Assembly: GCF_001761465.1 (NCBI RefSeq)
Contig: NZ_CP017479.1
Coordinates: forward strand, 3,348,001 to 3,412,000
From: Flavobacterium gilvum
GTDB lineage: Bacteria; Bacteroidota; Bacteroidia; Flavobacteriales; Flavobacteriaceae
Direction of reading: 5' to 3'
Length of the DNA stretch: 64,000 bases
Part shown: positions 35,634-45,143 of the stretch, one piece after another
Position numbering within the stretch: position 1 is the stretch's first letter
Layout: each line of letters starts with the position of its first letter
Notes under the pieces: generated by a model
Databases searched by the model: none
What the model saw: the letters and a program-made list of their open reading frames with translations, nothing else
Told to the model about the DNA's origin: nothing
Position numbers and translations under genes: made by a program

Positions 35634-35714
35634 AAAGAGCTTCCGCTGGTCGCTTTTTTTCTTTAACAAAAAACAGCCCTTTTCAAAAAAAGGATTTCCA
35701 CTGCTATCAGGGCT
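35634..35714 (-). repeat. Flavobacterial structured intergenic repeat
   Basis: On the minus strand this reads AGCCCTGATAGCAGTGGAAA, then TCC, and later GCGACCAGCGGAAGCTC, a pattern I recognise as a dispersed element of flavobacterial genomes. Two stems are visible: AGCCCT (35675-35680) with AGGGCT (35709-35714), and an A/T-rich stem around TTCCGCTGGTC near 35634-35660. It may encode a small structured RNA, perhaps of the Flavo-1 type. I am sure of the repeat character from memory of the motif only, not from a search. Confidence 0.5.
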
Positions 35715-35760
35715 AAAACAGCCAATTCAATAATTTCAAACGCAAAATTACTATAAATTT

Positions 35761-36859
35761 ATGACAACTACCGAACAAATAAAAGGTATTGTAGAACGCC
35801 TTGGTGCGTTGAGGAGGTATCTTTGACGTTGATGCCAAGCTTATCGAAATTGCCAACGAAGAAGAAAAAACCTTTGCTCCCAACTTTTGGAATAACGCAA
35901 AAGAAGCCGAAATTGTTGTAAAGAACCTTCGAGGAAAAAAGAAATGGATTGAAGACTACAACAAAGCTGTCGAAATGACAGACGAGTTGCAACTTGCCTA
36001 TGATTTTTACAAAGAAGGAGAGCTAACCGTCGAAGAACTAGACGATCAGTACAACTTAACTCAAGCTCACATTGAAGCAATTGAATTCAAAAATATGCTT
36101 TCAGAAGAAGGCGATAGTTTGAGTGCTGTGCTTCAAATTACAGCTGGTGCCGGTGGTACCGAAAGTTGTGATTGGGCTTCGATGCTTATGCGAATGTACA
36201 TGATGTGGGCCGAAAAAGAAGGCTACAAAATTCGGGAACTGAATTATCAGGAAGGCGATGTTGCAGGAATCAAAACGGTAACTCTTGAAATTGAAGGCGA
36301 TTATTCTTTTGGATATCTAAAAGGCGAAAATGGCGTTCACCGATTGGTGCGTATTTCCCCTTTTGACAGTAATGCCAAAAGACATACTTCATTTGCCTCG
36401 GTTTACGTATATCCTTTGGTTGACGACACCATCGAAATTGAAATCAATCCTGCTGATATCGAAATCACAACGGCTCGTTCCAGTGGTGCGGGAGGTCAGA
36501 ATGTGAACAAGGTAGAAACCAAAGTACAATTGGTTCACAAACCTACCGGAATTCAGATTCAATGTTCAGAAACTCGTTCGCAGCACGACAACAGAACCCG
36601 AGCCATGCAAATGTTGCGTTCTCAATTATATGAAATTGAGCTCAAAAAACAACAAGAGCAACGCAGTGATATTGAAGCCAATAAGATGAAAATCGAATGG
36701 GGATCTCAAATACGTAATTACGTAATGCAGCCTTATAAACTGGTAAAAGATGTAAGAACCGGACAAGAAACCAGCGATGTAGACAGCGTAATGAACGGAA
36801 ATATTGACGGCTTCCTAAAAGCGTACCTGATGATGATGGGACAACGCGAGGAAGAATAA
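35761..36859 (+). CDS. prfB: Peptide chain release factor 2 with +1 programmed frameshift
   Basis: Translation begins at ATG 35761 and reads 21 codons to CTT TGA (35821-35826). An internal AGGAGG at 35812-35817 sits three bases before the CTT, exactly the spacing of the E. coli prfB shift site. Slipping one base forward gives GAC at 35825 and an open frame to 36859. The product has the RF2 stop-codon-recognition SPF (in [10 protein letters not shown]) and the catalytic GGQ (in [11 protein letters not shown]). It reads UAA and UGA, and low RF2 favours the shift, so the gene controls its own level. Confidence 0.93.
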
Positions 36860-36900
36860 TTTTCAGTTTGCAGACAGTTTACAGTCTAAGCTTAAATAGT

Positions 36901-36934
36901 AAACCCGACAAGTTTCAAAAAACTTGTCGGGTTT
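36901..36934. terminator. Hairpin terminator between prfB and the TlpA-like gene
   Basis: A perfect 15-base stem: AAACCCGACAAGTTT (36901-36915) with AAACTTGTCGGGTTT (36920-36934), loop CAAA, then GTTTTTAT. It can serve both convergent genes. Confidence 0.9.
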
Positions 36935-36994
36935 GTTTTTATAAATCATTATTTTTTTAATCTAAATATCTTCCGTGAAGATCTTTTTTATTGA

Positions 36995-39217
36995 CTAATT
37001 GTATTTTTCAAGAATTCCATTCAATAAATAACTAAAATTATGCATCGGAAAATTATCATTTATGACTTCTCCTTTTTTGTCAATGACTACATAACGTGGT
37101 ATGCCATTGAATTTAAAAAGTTGACGTAAATAATTATAATCATCTGAAGCCAATCGGTAAATATTTTCTAATTCCTGTTCTTTTACAAATTTATCATACG
37201 GTTCAAGTGGAGACAAGCTTTCATCGGTAATGAATACAAACTCAAAATCTTTATTGTCTTTGTGTTCCTTTCTTTTTTCTTTCATTTGTTTTATATTAGC
37301 TACACAAGGTCCACAGGTCGTTGCCCAAAAGTCAATAAATAATATTTTTCCTTTATGTGTTGCTATAATATTTTTAAAAATGTCTGTTGCTTTACCCTCT
37401 GGCAATTTATTCTGTAAGGTAGTGGCACTAATATTTACTTTACTATTTAAATTGTCAGCCAAAGAATTATTTTGAAAGGTGTTAATTGGAAACTGTTTAT
37501 TTACCATTCTTTCACCTTCTTTTTTTAAAAATGGATGTGTAATATCCTTTTTTAATTCGTTCCAATAAGCATGTGCATTTTCTGTATTGGTTCTTTTTAT
37601 ATCAAAATCAAGAGCCCTTATCTTTATTACTTCGTAAACAAGATTTTTTTCTAAATGAAATACATTTTTAACAATAGAATCTCTTAATTGCCACTTTTCC
37701 ATAGTCACTTTTTCAGGTTTTGGAATACTAATAAATGGTTCAACATATTTTTTGGAATAGGCTTTCGATGCATTTTTGTAGGTCTCGCTAAATTGTTTTT
37801 GAAACTCCATAACCTCGGCAGCTGATTTAAAAGCCTTATTTTTATTACTTTCTCTTAATGCTTTGTCATTCTCCGTAATTTCAATTTTCTCAAGTTCCAA
37901 ATACTGCTCAAAAGTTTTCTCAGGTATAAATCTGGATGTATTTTTTTCATTTGGTTTTGGATAAACCAAAATAGGTTTAGCAAACTCAAACCGATTGACA
38001 AAAGTCGAAAATTCATTTAAGGCTAAAAGGCTTTGGTCGTTTAAATCCAAATTTTGCAAAAAATTAAAATAATCGTTTTCAACGGGTATTTTTAAAATTG
38101 GATTAGCAGGATCTTCTTTGGCATAATAATCACGAGCACTAACAAAATCGAACAAATGATTGGCATGTTCTAAATCAATCTTGTTTTTTAATAAAATCTT
38201 TGCTTTATCGGATATAGAATTGTTTTTTAGATAGATTTCTAAATTTTTCAAGTTCTTTTTATATTCTACAGTTTCCTCTTCTTTAAAAGCTTGAGGAGAT
38301 ATTGTTTTCATTTTTTTACTAAATATTTTGTAATCAAATGGTTTATCATCAAACTTATTCAAGTCTTCATTTGTTTTTGCCAAAGGCCCTATAAACGTTA
38401 TGTTCTTTAAATAATTGTATGTGTTGCGCATTCTATCCACATACAAAAATTCATCCCAATCTAAAACCATGGCCAAGGTTTGTTTTGGTTCTAAGTAAAA
38501 CTTAACGGGGCTTTTTTTAAAAACCATATAAGAATAAGAGGGATTTGTCAACGGAATATTAGCTTCGAAACGTCCATCAGGATGGATTTCAACAACTACA
38601 GGATAATCTTCTCTTGTAATGTCATTGTGGGTGTACATTATTCCCGTTTTAAAACCCAATCGAACATCGTAACCTTTTATATATCCAATAAGTCTACCTG
38701 TTGATTCATTAAAGAATTCTTTAGAACTCAAATTTGCCAATGGTTTGTTAGCTTCTTTTTTGAGTTCATTATCAATCCATTTTGAAACATACCCCGGTAT
38801 TTCAGAAGATTTTTTAGACTTTTTGGCTCCTTCTACCAATGATATTCCAAAGACAACGTTATTGTAGTCAATCTTTTTTACACCTTCATTTATAGGAGGA
38901 AATATCAGTACGATAGTTTTTTCTCCAGATTCTGGCATCGTTATCTTTTCATCGAACTTCGCACCTTCAATATCTAGAACATTTAGTTTTACATTGTTGT
39001 CCAATTGAATAAAAATATCTTTTTCAAACGACATCCACCATTTAGGTATAAATTTATTATGGATATGTATTCTTGTTGCTTCTTTGCTTAGTTCAATTTT
39101 TGATATATGGGTTATCCCGCTATTGGTAACTTCAAATTCTGGATTTTCTATGATCCGCTGAGCAAATGCTATTGAATTTAGTAATACTAAAATGATGATA
39201 ATTGTAGCTCTTTTCAT
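36995..39217 (-). CDS. Secreted TlpA-like thioredoxin-domain protein
   Basis: A 740-residue exported protein. The signal peptide (KRATIIIILVLLNSIAFAQ) is followed by about 560 residues of uncharacterised, lysine- and asparagine-rich sequence. The C-terminal 150 residues are an AhpC/TlpA-type thioredoxin domain with KILFIDFWATTCGPCVANIKQMK, where CGPC is the active site, then FVFITDE and GIPRYVVIDKKGEV. Such proteins reduce or isomerise disulfides in the periplasm of Bacteroidota. There is no operon partner. Confidence 0.88.
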   Translation of the reverse strand: MKRATIIIILVLLNSIAFAQRIIENPEFEVTNSGITHISKIELSKEATRIHIHNKFIPKWWMSFEKDIFIQLDNNVKLNVLDIEGAKFDEKITMPESGEKTIVLIFPPINEGVKKIDYNNVVFGISLVEGAKKSKKSSEIPGYVSKWIDNELKKEANKPLANLSSKEFFNESTGRLIGYIKGYDVRLGFKTGIMYTHNDITREDYPVVVEIHPDGRFEANIPLTNPSYSYMVFKKSPVKFYLEPKQTLAMVLDWDEFLYVDRMRNTYNYLKNITFIGPLAKTNEDLNKFDDKPFDYKIFSKKMKTISPQAFKEEETVEYKKNLKNLEIYLKNNSISDKAKILLKNKIDLEHANHLFDFVSARDYYAKEDPANPILKIPVENDYFNFLQNLDLNDQSLLALNEFSTFVNRFEFAKPILVYPKPNEKNTSRFIPEKTFEQYLELEKIEITENDKALRESNKNKAFKSAAEVMEFQKQFSETYKNASKAYSKKYVEPFISIPKPEKVTMEKWQLRDSIVKNVFHLEKNLVYEVIKIRALDFDIKRTNTENAHAYWNELKKDITHPFLKKEGERMVNKQFPINTFQNNSLADNLNSKVNISATTLQNKLPEGKATDIFKNIIATHKGKILFIDFWATTCGPCVANIKQMKEKRKEHKDNKDFEFVFITDESLSPLEPYDKFVKEQELENIYRLASDDYNYLRQLFKFNGIPRYVVIDKKGEVINDNFPMHNFSYLLNGILEKYN

Positions 39218-39422
39218 TGTGGTAGGTTCAAGATATATTTACGAATATATAAATAAAAAGCCACAACTTGTTAAAGGTTTTTGAGTTTAGTCTAAACTCA
39301 AGTATTATTTTTGTCCTTGATATACTTTTTTTTAAGTACCTCCGCTCCCGCACGAATCATTTCGTGTGGTTGTAGTAGAGGACAAAGAGAAGAGCAATAG
39401 CTTATCATTTTCATAGATAAAT

Positions 39423-39456
39423 AAAAAAGGAGGAAAACTTATTTTCCTCCTTTTTT
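39423..39456. terminator. Hairpin terminator of the PAS kinase gene
   Basis: A perfect 15-base stem, AAAAAAGGAGGAAAA (39423-39437) with TTTTCCTCCTTTTTT (39442-39456), loop CTTA. The A-run serves the minus-strand kinase gene, which ends at 39479. Confidence 0.88.
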
Positions 39457-39478
39457 TTGATTCTGATCAAACCAATAA

Positions 39479-40975
39479 TTATTTTTGAATCGAAACAAAA
39501 AATGTCGTTCCTTCATTTGGTAAACTTTCAACCCAAATTTCGCCACCCATAGTTTCAATTTGAGTTTTTGTCATAAACAACCCAAAACCTTTGGCATCGG
39601 GATGATTATGGAAAGTCTTACGAATTTTAAACATATTTTCACCATGTTTTTCCATGTCAATTCCCTGACCATTATCAGAAACAGATAAAATAACACGGTC
39701 TTCTTTAATTTCGGATTTAATTTTAATGATTGGTTTTCTGTCCTCCGATTTATATTTAAAGGCATTACTGATAAAATTCTGAATCATACTATCCATATAC
39801 GTTTGCGGAAAATATACGATAGGAACCTCTTCAAAATCGGTCTCAATTACAGCATCATATAGTTTAATTTGCGCTTCAAATCCCAAAACCGTTTTGTTTA
39901 CAATTTCCTGCAGATTAATCTCATCCAATGCTATTTCAGCATCTTGTTTCACCTGAACGGTCTCAATTAATTCTTCAAAAATCTCATTCAGATGTTCTGA
40001 AACCTTTTCTACAACGTTAAAATACTCCGCTTTTTCATCATCATTCTCGGTATTTTTGATCAAATCAATCAACATTGTAATATTACTCATTGGTGCTCTC
40101 AGGTTATGGGAAACAATATTACAGAAATCAACCAATTGTCTGTTTTTCATCTCCAGTGCCTGTGCAGTCTTCAGTCGTTCTAGTTCTCTGTTTTTGCGAT
40201 CAGTAACATCCAAACGAATAACAACGTACTGATAAGGCTTTCCATCAGCATTCAAAAAAGGAACAATTATAGTGTCAACCCAATAAAAGCTTCCATCTTT
40301 TGCCTTGTTTTTCAGCTCGCCTTTCCAGACTTTTCCATTGGCAATAGCAACCCATAAAGCACGAATAAATTCTTTGGAATGATGACCGGAATTTACAATT
40401 CTATGATCCTGGCCTATTAGTTCCTCTCTTGAATATTGAGAAATTTTACAAAAATTGTCGTTCACATGAGTAATAATTCCTTTTTGATTTGTAACTGCAA
40501 CGATTGACGATTCATCCAAAGCATATTTGTAATCCTCAATTTGCCTCATGATTTCCTGAAATTCTTCCTCCCCTTTTTTTCGATCAGAAATATCGCAACG
40601 AATAGACACATATTGATATGGTTTACCTTGTTCGTTCAAAAAAGGAACAATTGTTGTATCAACCCAATAGCAAGTACCGTCTTTTGCCCTATTTTTAACT
40701 TCTCCATTCCAAACCTTCCCATTAGCGATGGTTCTCCAAAGATCTTTCATAAAATCTTTGGTATGATAACCCGAATTTACTATTCGATGATCCTGCCCAA
40801 TCAGCTCTTCTTTTGAATATTTTGAAATTTTACAGAAATTATCATTCACGTGAGTAATAATTCCTTTTTGATCAGTAATCGCAACGATAGCAGACTGATC
40901 TAGAGCATACTTATAATCCAAAACTTCTTTTGCAAGTCTATTCGATTCATTTAGCTCAACGCTCATCTTCTCCAT
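39479..40975 (-). CDS. PAS-domain sensor histidine kinase, soluble
   Basis: A 498-residue cytosolic kinase. Two PAS-PAC units (residues about 15-135 and 148-268) are near copies of each other: both contain GIITHVNDNFCKIS, EELIGQDHRIVNSG, IANGKVW and KPYQYV. Then come a HisKA domain with H290 in VSHNLRAPMSN and an ATPase domain with FISNAFKYKS, SVSDNGQGID and KGFGLFMTKTQIE. There is no membrane segment, so the PAS domains sense an internal or diffusible signal. No response regulator lies next to it, making it an orphan kinase. Confidence 0.92.
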   Translation of the reverse strand: MEKMSVELNESNRLAKEVLDYKYALDQSAIVAITDQKGIITHVNDNFCKISKYSKEELIGQDHRIVNSGYHTKDFMKDLWRTIANGKVWNGEVKNRAKDGTCYWVDTTIVPFLNEQGKPYQYVSIRCDISDRKKGEEEFQEIMRQIEDYKYALDESSIVAVTNQKGIITHVNDNFCKISQYSREELIGQDHRIVNSGHHSKEFIRALWVAIANGKVWKGELKNKAKDGSFYWVDTIIVPFLNADGKPYQYVVIRLDVTDRKNRELERLKTAQALEMKNRQLVDFCNIVSHNLRAPMSNITMLIDLIKNTENDDEKAEYFNVVEKVSEHLNEIFEELIETVQVKQDAEIALDEINLQEIVNKTVLGFEAQIKLYDAVIETDFEEVPIVYFPQTYMDSMIQNFISNAFKYKSEDRKPIIKIKSEIKEDRVILSVSDNGQGIDMEKHGENMFKIRKTFHNHPDAKGFGLFMTKTQIETMGGEIWVESLPNEGTTFFVSIQK

Positions 40976-41364
40976 AAAAACCTTATATTATTGAAAATCA
41001 ATACAATTAACTATTAAAAAACATACAAAACTATAACTATCCAGACTAACAGAACATGACATTTCTCATACTTTATTTTTGGTTCGAAATTCATCAAATT
41101 TACTCAAAATAAAAGACTTTTTCCTCCTATTTCGTTTTTACATTTTACAAGTATTTAGTTTTGAAAAAATAGTCCTAAAAGCAATTTTCATTATGATATT
41201 TTTTAATAAAAAAAATAAAACCTACTGAGTCTTAATCGCTACAACGTTGTAGCTTAAAAATCTGATAAATAACATTTTAAAAAGAAACAATTAACGTCTT
41301 TCGAAAACAATTCTAAAGCCTTTTTTTTACATTTGTTTTTGTATCATTATAAAAAATAAAAAAA
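40976..41364. other. Divergent promoter region with a 16-base palindrome
   Basis: About 390 AT-rich bases between the PAS kinase and the glucan-phosphorylase-like gene. It contains the perfect palindrome GCTACAACGTTGTAGC (41238-41253), which could be an operator, and a possible -7 box TACATTTG (41328-41335) 30 bases before the ATG at 41365. No other gene is seen. Confidence 0.55.
41238..41253. promoter_or_regulatory. Perfect 16-base palindrome, possible operator
   Basis: GCTACAACGTTGTAGC is its own reverse complement. It lies 112 bases before the glucan-phosphorylase-like start and 75 bases before that gene's possible -7 box. It could bind a dimeric regulator such as a LacI-type repressor of sugar metabolism; no regulator gene is adjacent. 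Confidence 0.4.
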
Positions 41365-43029
41365 ATGGGCAAGAATTTACCTGAACAATACAGACATCCC
41401 TACACATTTGATAAAAAATATAAAAAATCAGCCGTTTATTTTTCAATGGAATTTGCGATTGATCAATCTCTAAAAATTTATTCTGGAGGATTGGGCTTTT
41501 TGGCGGGATCGCACATGCGAAGCGCATATGATTTAAAGCAGAATTTAATCGGAATCGGAATTTTATGGAAAAAAGGATATTATGATCAATTTCTGAGAGA
41601 AGACCATTCGATGGGTGCGCTTTTTAGAGAGAAAAATTACAGTTTCCTTGAAGACACCAACATACGATTCACCATAAAAATAGACAATCACGACGTTTGG
41701 GTCAAAGCCTATTTCCTGAAACCAGAAACCTTTGGAACTGTCCCGATGTTTTTCCTATCAACTGATTTACCCGAAAATGATTATTTGGCAAAATCAACTA
41801 CATTCAGATTATATGATTCCAATCCAAGTGCCAAAGTCGCACAAACAATGGTTTTGGGATTGGGCGGAGCCAAATTGCTGGACGCTCTGGATTATGAACC
41901 GGATATTTATCATTTAAACGAAGCTCATGCGGTTTCATCTGTATTTCATTTGTACAATAAATACAAAAGTGTGGAAAAAATCAAAGAAAAAATGGTTTTT
42001 ACAACCCATACTCCCGAAGAAGCCGGAAACGAAAAACATGATATTCATTTTCTAGAAAACCTAAGTTTTTTTGATGGCATTCCGTTAGAGACGGTTAGAG
42101 AAATAACAGGCATTCAAGACAACACATTCAACCATTCCCTTGTTGCATTACGATTGAGCCACAAAGCCAATGGTGTGTCCAAATTACACGGAGAAGTTTC
42201 GAGAGATATGTGGAAAGCCTTTTCAGGAATTTGTCCGATAACGCATATCACCAATGCTCAAAACAAAAAATACTGGGTAGATCCTTGGCTCGATGAGGCT
42301 CATACTGCCAAAGACCGAGAGAAATTAATCGCTAGAAAAAAGAGATTAAAAGAAAAATTATTCGAAGTGGTCGCCGATCAAACAGGGAAATTATTTGACC
42401 CAAACATTCTAACCATAGTATGGGCAAGACGTTTTGCCGAATACAAAAGACCCGACTTAATCACGCGTGATTTTGAAAAATTTAAAAGTTTAATGAATAA
42501 TAGTGAAAGGCCAATCCAAATTATATTTGCTGGTAAGCCATACCCTACTGATTACGGAGCCATTCAAAACTTTGACAATCTTATGCACATCAGTAAGGAT
42601 TTCAAAAACATGGCAGTTCTTATTGGACACGAATTAAAATTATCGCGACAATTAAAAAAAGGTGCCGATATTTGGTTAAATAATCCACGAGTAACCCGTG
42701 AAGCTTCGGGAACATCTGGAGTGACAGCTGCCATGAACGGAGCTCTTAATTTCTCTACCAATGACGGATGGGTTCGTGAATTCAAAGAATTAAATAAAAC
42801 CCAAAACTCATTTGTTCTTCCTATAGTCGATCATACTATACCAACTCATGAGCAAGATCGAATGGATTTAGAAAACATACATGAAACGCTTGAGAAAGAA
42901 ATATTGCCCCTTTATTATGACAAACCAAAAAAATGGTGGGATTTGGTAGAAACAAGCATGAAACAAATCGTTCCTTTCTTTGATTCTTCTCGAATGGCAG
43001 ACGAATATTATTCAAAAATGTACAATTAA
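41365..43029 (+). CDS. Short alpha-glucan phosphorylase-like protein lacking the PLP lysine
   Basis: A 554-residue GT35-family protein, much shorter than classic glycogen phosphorylase (700-850). Recognisable family elements are VYFSMEFAIDQSLKIYSGGLGFLAGSH, VFTTHTPEEAGN and WARRFAEYKRPDL. In the cofactor motif, phosphorylases have E-A-S-G-T-S-G-M-K-A; here residues 446-455 read EASGTSGVTA, so the lysine that binds pyridoxal phosphate is T454. Either it is a phosphorylase that works without PLP chemistry or, more likely, it has another function in glucan handling. It is monocistronic with a palindrome upstream. Confidence 0.85.
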   Translation: MGKNLPEQYRHPYTFDKKYKKSAVYFSMEFAIDQSLKIYSGGLGFLAGSHMRSAYDLKQNLIGIGILWKKGYYDQFLREDHSMGALFREKNYSFLEDTNIRFTIKIDNHDVWVKAYFLKPETFGTVPMFFLSTDLPENDYLAKSTTFRLYDSNPSAKVAQTMVLGLGGAKLLDALDYEPDIYHLNEAHAVSSVFHLYNKYKSVEKIKEKMVFTTHTPEEAGNEKHDIHFLENLSFFDGIPLETVREITGIQDNTFNHSLVALRLSHKANGVSKLHGEVSRDMWKAFSGICPITHITNAQNKKYWVDPWLDEAHTAKDREKLIARKKRLKEKLFEVVADQTGKLFDPNILTIVWARRFAEYKRPDLITRDFEKFKSLMNNSERPIQIIFAGKPYPTDYGAIQNFDNLMHISKDFKNMAVLIGHELKLSRQLKKGADIWLNNPRVTREASGTSGVTAAMNGALNFSTNDGWVREFKELNKTQNSFVLPIVDHTIPTHEQDRMDLENIHETLEKEILPLYYDKPKKWWDLVETSMKQIVPFFDSSRMADEYYSKMYN

Positions 43030-43040
43030 ATTTCAATGTA

Positions 43041-43205
43041 AAACATATAAGTCATGTATGTTTTAAATTTGAATAAAATGAAGTAAAATAATAGTTCATT
43101 TAAGCAAAGAAACGAGTTACAGAGAAAAAATTATTAACTTATATTCACTTTTAATCATGTGACAAGACAACTTTCTTTCTTAGCTTAAATTACTTATATG
43201 TTTAA
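43041..43205. repeat. Inverted-repeat-bounded intergenic element
   Basis: AAACATATAAGTCAT at 43041-43055 and its partial complement, ACTTATATGTTTAAA near 43191-43206, bound about 165 bases without a gene. The same 15-base string recurs at 63902 and, in shorter form, near 22700. The remaining 43206-43392 is AT-rich and holds a terminator. Confidence 0.5.
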
Positions 43206-43238
43206 AAATTTCATGCTGTTTATTTTATTATACACAAC

Positions 43239-43271
43239 AAAACCTCGTTATCTGAAAAATGACGAGGTTTT
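43239..43271 (+). terminator. Hairpin terminator
   Basis: AAAACCTCGT (43239-43248) pairs with ACGAGGTTTT (43262-43271) around a 13-base loop and is followed by TTATTTTT. It probably ends the glucan-phosphorylase-like transcript, although it lies 210 bases after the stop codon. Confidence 0.65.
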
Positions 43272-43392
43272 TATTTTTATATAATTTTAAAGAACATTAA
43301 ATTGCTGAAAATTTAAAACATCACCCATAAAAAACATTATTTCGGGCATTTTTGTAAATTAGCATTCGTCACAAAAAACAGACTTTTCACTT

Positions 43393-45021
43393 ATGGATTT
43401 AAACTTCAATAAAAACGAAGACCACAATAAACTTTTGCTCTCCGAACTCCGACAAAAATTAGCCAAAATAAAACTTGGAGGTGGCGAAAAAAGAATTGAA
43501 AAACTTCATGCCGAAGGCAAAATGACCGCCCGGGAACGAATTAATTATCTTTTGGATGAAAGTCCAAAACCGATAGAAATTGGTGCTTTTGCAGGTGATA
43601 AAATGTATAAGGAACATGGAGGATGTCCATCTGGTGGTGTGATTGTCAAAATTGGTTATATCAAAGGAAAACAATGCATAGTGGTTGCCAATGACGCCAC
43701 CGTAAAAGCAGGTGCCTGGTTTCCGATTACAGCAAAGAAAAACCTAAGAGCACAGGAAATTGCAATGGAAAATCGTTTGCCCATTATCTACTTGGTTGAT
43801 AGCGCCGGTGTTTATTTGCCATTGCAAGACGAAATTTTCCCTGATAAAGAACATTTTGGACGCATCTTTAGAAACAACGCCATCATGAGTAGTATGGGAA
43901 TTACCCAAATTGCAGCCGTAATGGGCAGTTGCGTTGCGGGAGGTGCGTATCTTCCCATCATGAGTGACGAAGCGTTGATTGTGGACAAAACAGGAAGTAT
44001 TTTCCTTGCCGGAAGTTATTTAGTCAAAGCCGCAATTGGAGAAAACATAGACAACGAAACCCTAGGCGGAGCGACAACCCATTGTGAAATATCGGGTGTG
44101 ACGGATTATAAAGCCAAAGACGACAAAGATGCCTTAGAGAAAATAAAAAACATTGTCGATAAAATAGGTGATTTTGACAAAGCGGGATTCAGTCGAATCA
44201 AAACGATAAAACCTGCTCTTGACGAAAACGAAATCTACGGTATTTTGCCAACAGCCCGAACAGAACAATATGATATGATGGAAATCATCAAGCGATTGGT
44301 AGACAATTCTGAATTTGAAGCTTACAAAGAAGGCTACGGACAATCACTGATTACGGGATATGCAAGAATTGACGGCTGGGCTGTGGGAATTGTTGCCAAC
44401 CAAAGAAAAGTAGCTAAAACAACAAAAGGCGAAATGCAATTTGGTGGCGTAATCTACTCCGATTCGGCAGACAAAGCGACCCGTTTTATTGCCAATTGCA
44501 ACCAAAAGAAAATTCCGTTGGTTTTTATACAAGACGTTACCGGATTTATGGTGGGTTCCAAATCCGAACATGGAGGAATAATTAAAGACGGAGCCAAAAT
44601 GGTAAACGCCGTTTCAAATTCGGTGGTGCCAAAATTCACTGTCGTAGTCGGTAATTCTTACGGAGCAGGAAACTACGCCATGTGCGGAAAAGCATTCGAC
44701 CCTAGATTGATAGTTGCATGGCCAAGTGCCGAATTGGCCGTTATGGGAGGAACTCAAGCCGCAAAAGTATTGGCACAAATTGAAGCTTCATCCCTAAAAG
44801 GAAAAGGAGAAATTATCGATGAAGCCAAAGAAGCCGAATTATTTGCCAAAATTAAGGCCCGCTATGACGACCAGGTTTCTCCCTATTATGCTGCGGCACA
44901 TTTATGGACAGATGCCATTATCGACCCGCTGGAAACCAGAACTTGGATTTCTATGGGTATTGAAGCCGCTAACCACTCACCTATTGAAAAGAAATTTAAT
45001 TTGGGGGTAATTCAGGTATAG
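43393..45021 (+). CDS. Acyl-CoA carboxylase beta subunit (carboxyltransferase)
   Basis: A 542-residue biotin-dependent carboxyltransferase of the propionyl-/methylcrotonyl-CoA carboxylase class. Diagnostic stretches are KMTARERINYLLDE, GGCPSGGVIVKIG, VDSAGVYLPLQDEIFPD, the oxyanion-forming GSCVAGGAYLPIMSDE and FIQDVTGFMVGSKSEHGG. The length is typical. VDSAGVYLPLQ and IFPDKEHFGRIF favour the methylcrotonyl/geranyl branch, which would place it in leucine breakdown. The biotin-carrying alpha subunit is not in the window. Confidence 0.9.
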   Translation: MDLNFNKNEDHNKLLLSELRQKLAKIKLGGGEKRIEKLHAEGKMTARERINYLLDESPKPIEIGAFAGDKMYKEHGGCPSGGVIVKIGYIKGKQCIVVANDATVKAGAWFPITAKKNLRAQEIAMENRLPIIYLVDSAGVYLPLQDEIFPDKEHFGRIFRNNAIMSSMGITQIAAVMGSCVAGGAYLPIMSDEALIVDKTGSIFLAGSYLVKAAIGENIDNETLGGATTHCEISGVTDYKAKDDKDALEKIKNIVDKIGDFDKAGFSRIKTIKPALDENEIYGILPTARTEQYDMMEIIKRLVDNSEFEAYKEGYGQSLITGYARIDGWAVGIVANQRKVAKTTKGEMQFGGVIYSDSADKATRFIANCNQKKIPLVFIQDVTGFMVGSKSEHGGIIKDGAKMVNAVSNSVVPKFTVVVGNSYGAGNYAMCGKAFDPRLIVAWPSAELAVMGGTQAAKVLAQIEASSLKGKGEIIDEAKEAELFAKIKARYDDQVSPYYAAAHLWTDAIIDPLETRTWISMGIEAANHSPIEKKFNLGVIQV

Positions 45022-45079
45022 TAAGACTCAAATTATTTTTTAAAAAAATTGCACAAAATCTTGCTACATAATTTATGAC

Positions 45080-45116
45080 AAAAGCCTGATACGTTTCAGA
45101 AACGTATCAGGCTTTT
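45080..45116. terminator. Hairpin terminator between convergent genes
   Basis: A perfect 17-base stem, AAAAGCCTGATACGTTT (45080-45096) with AAACGTATCAGGCTTTT (45100-45116), loop CAG. It serves both the carboxylase and the TolC-family genes. Confidence 0.92.
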
Positions 45117-45143
45117 TTATTCATAAAGACAAAATCTTGGAAA

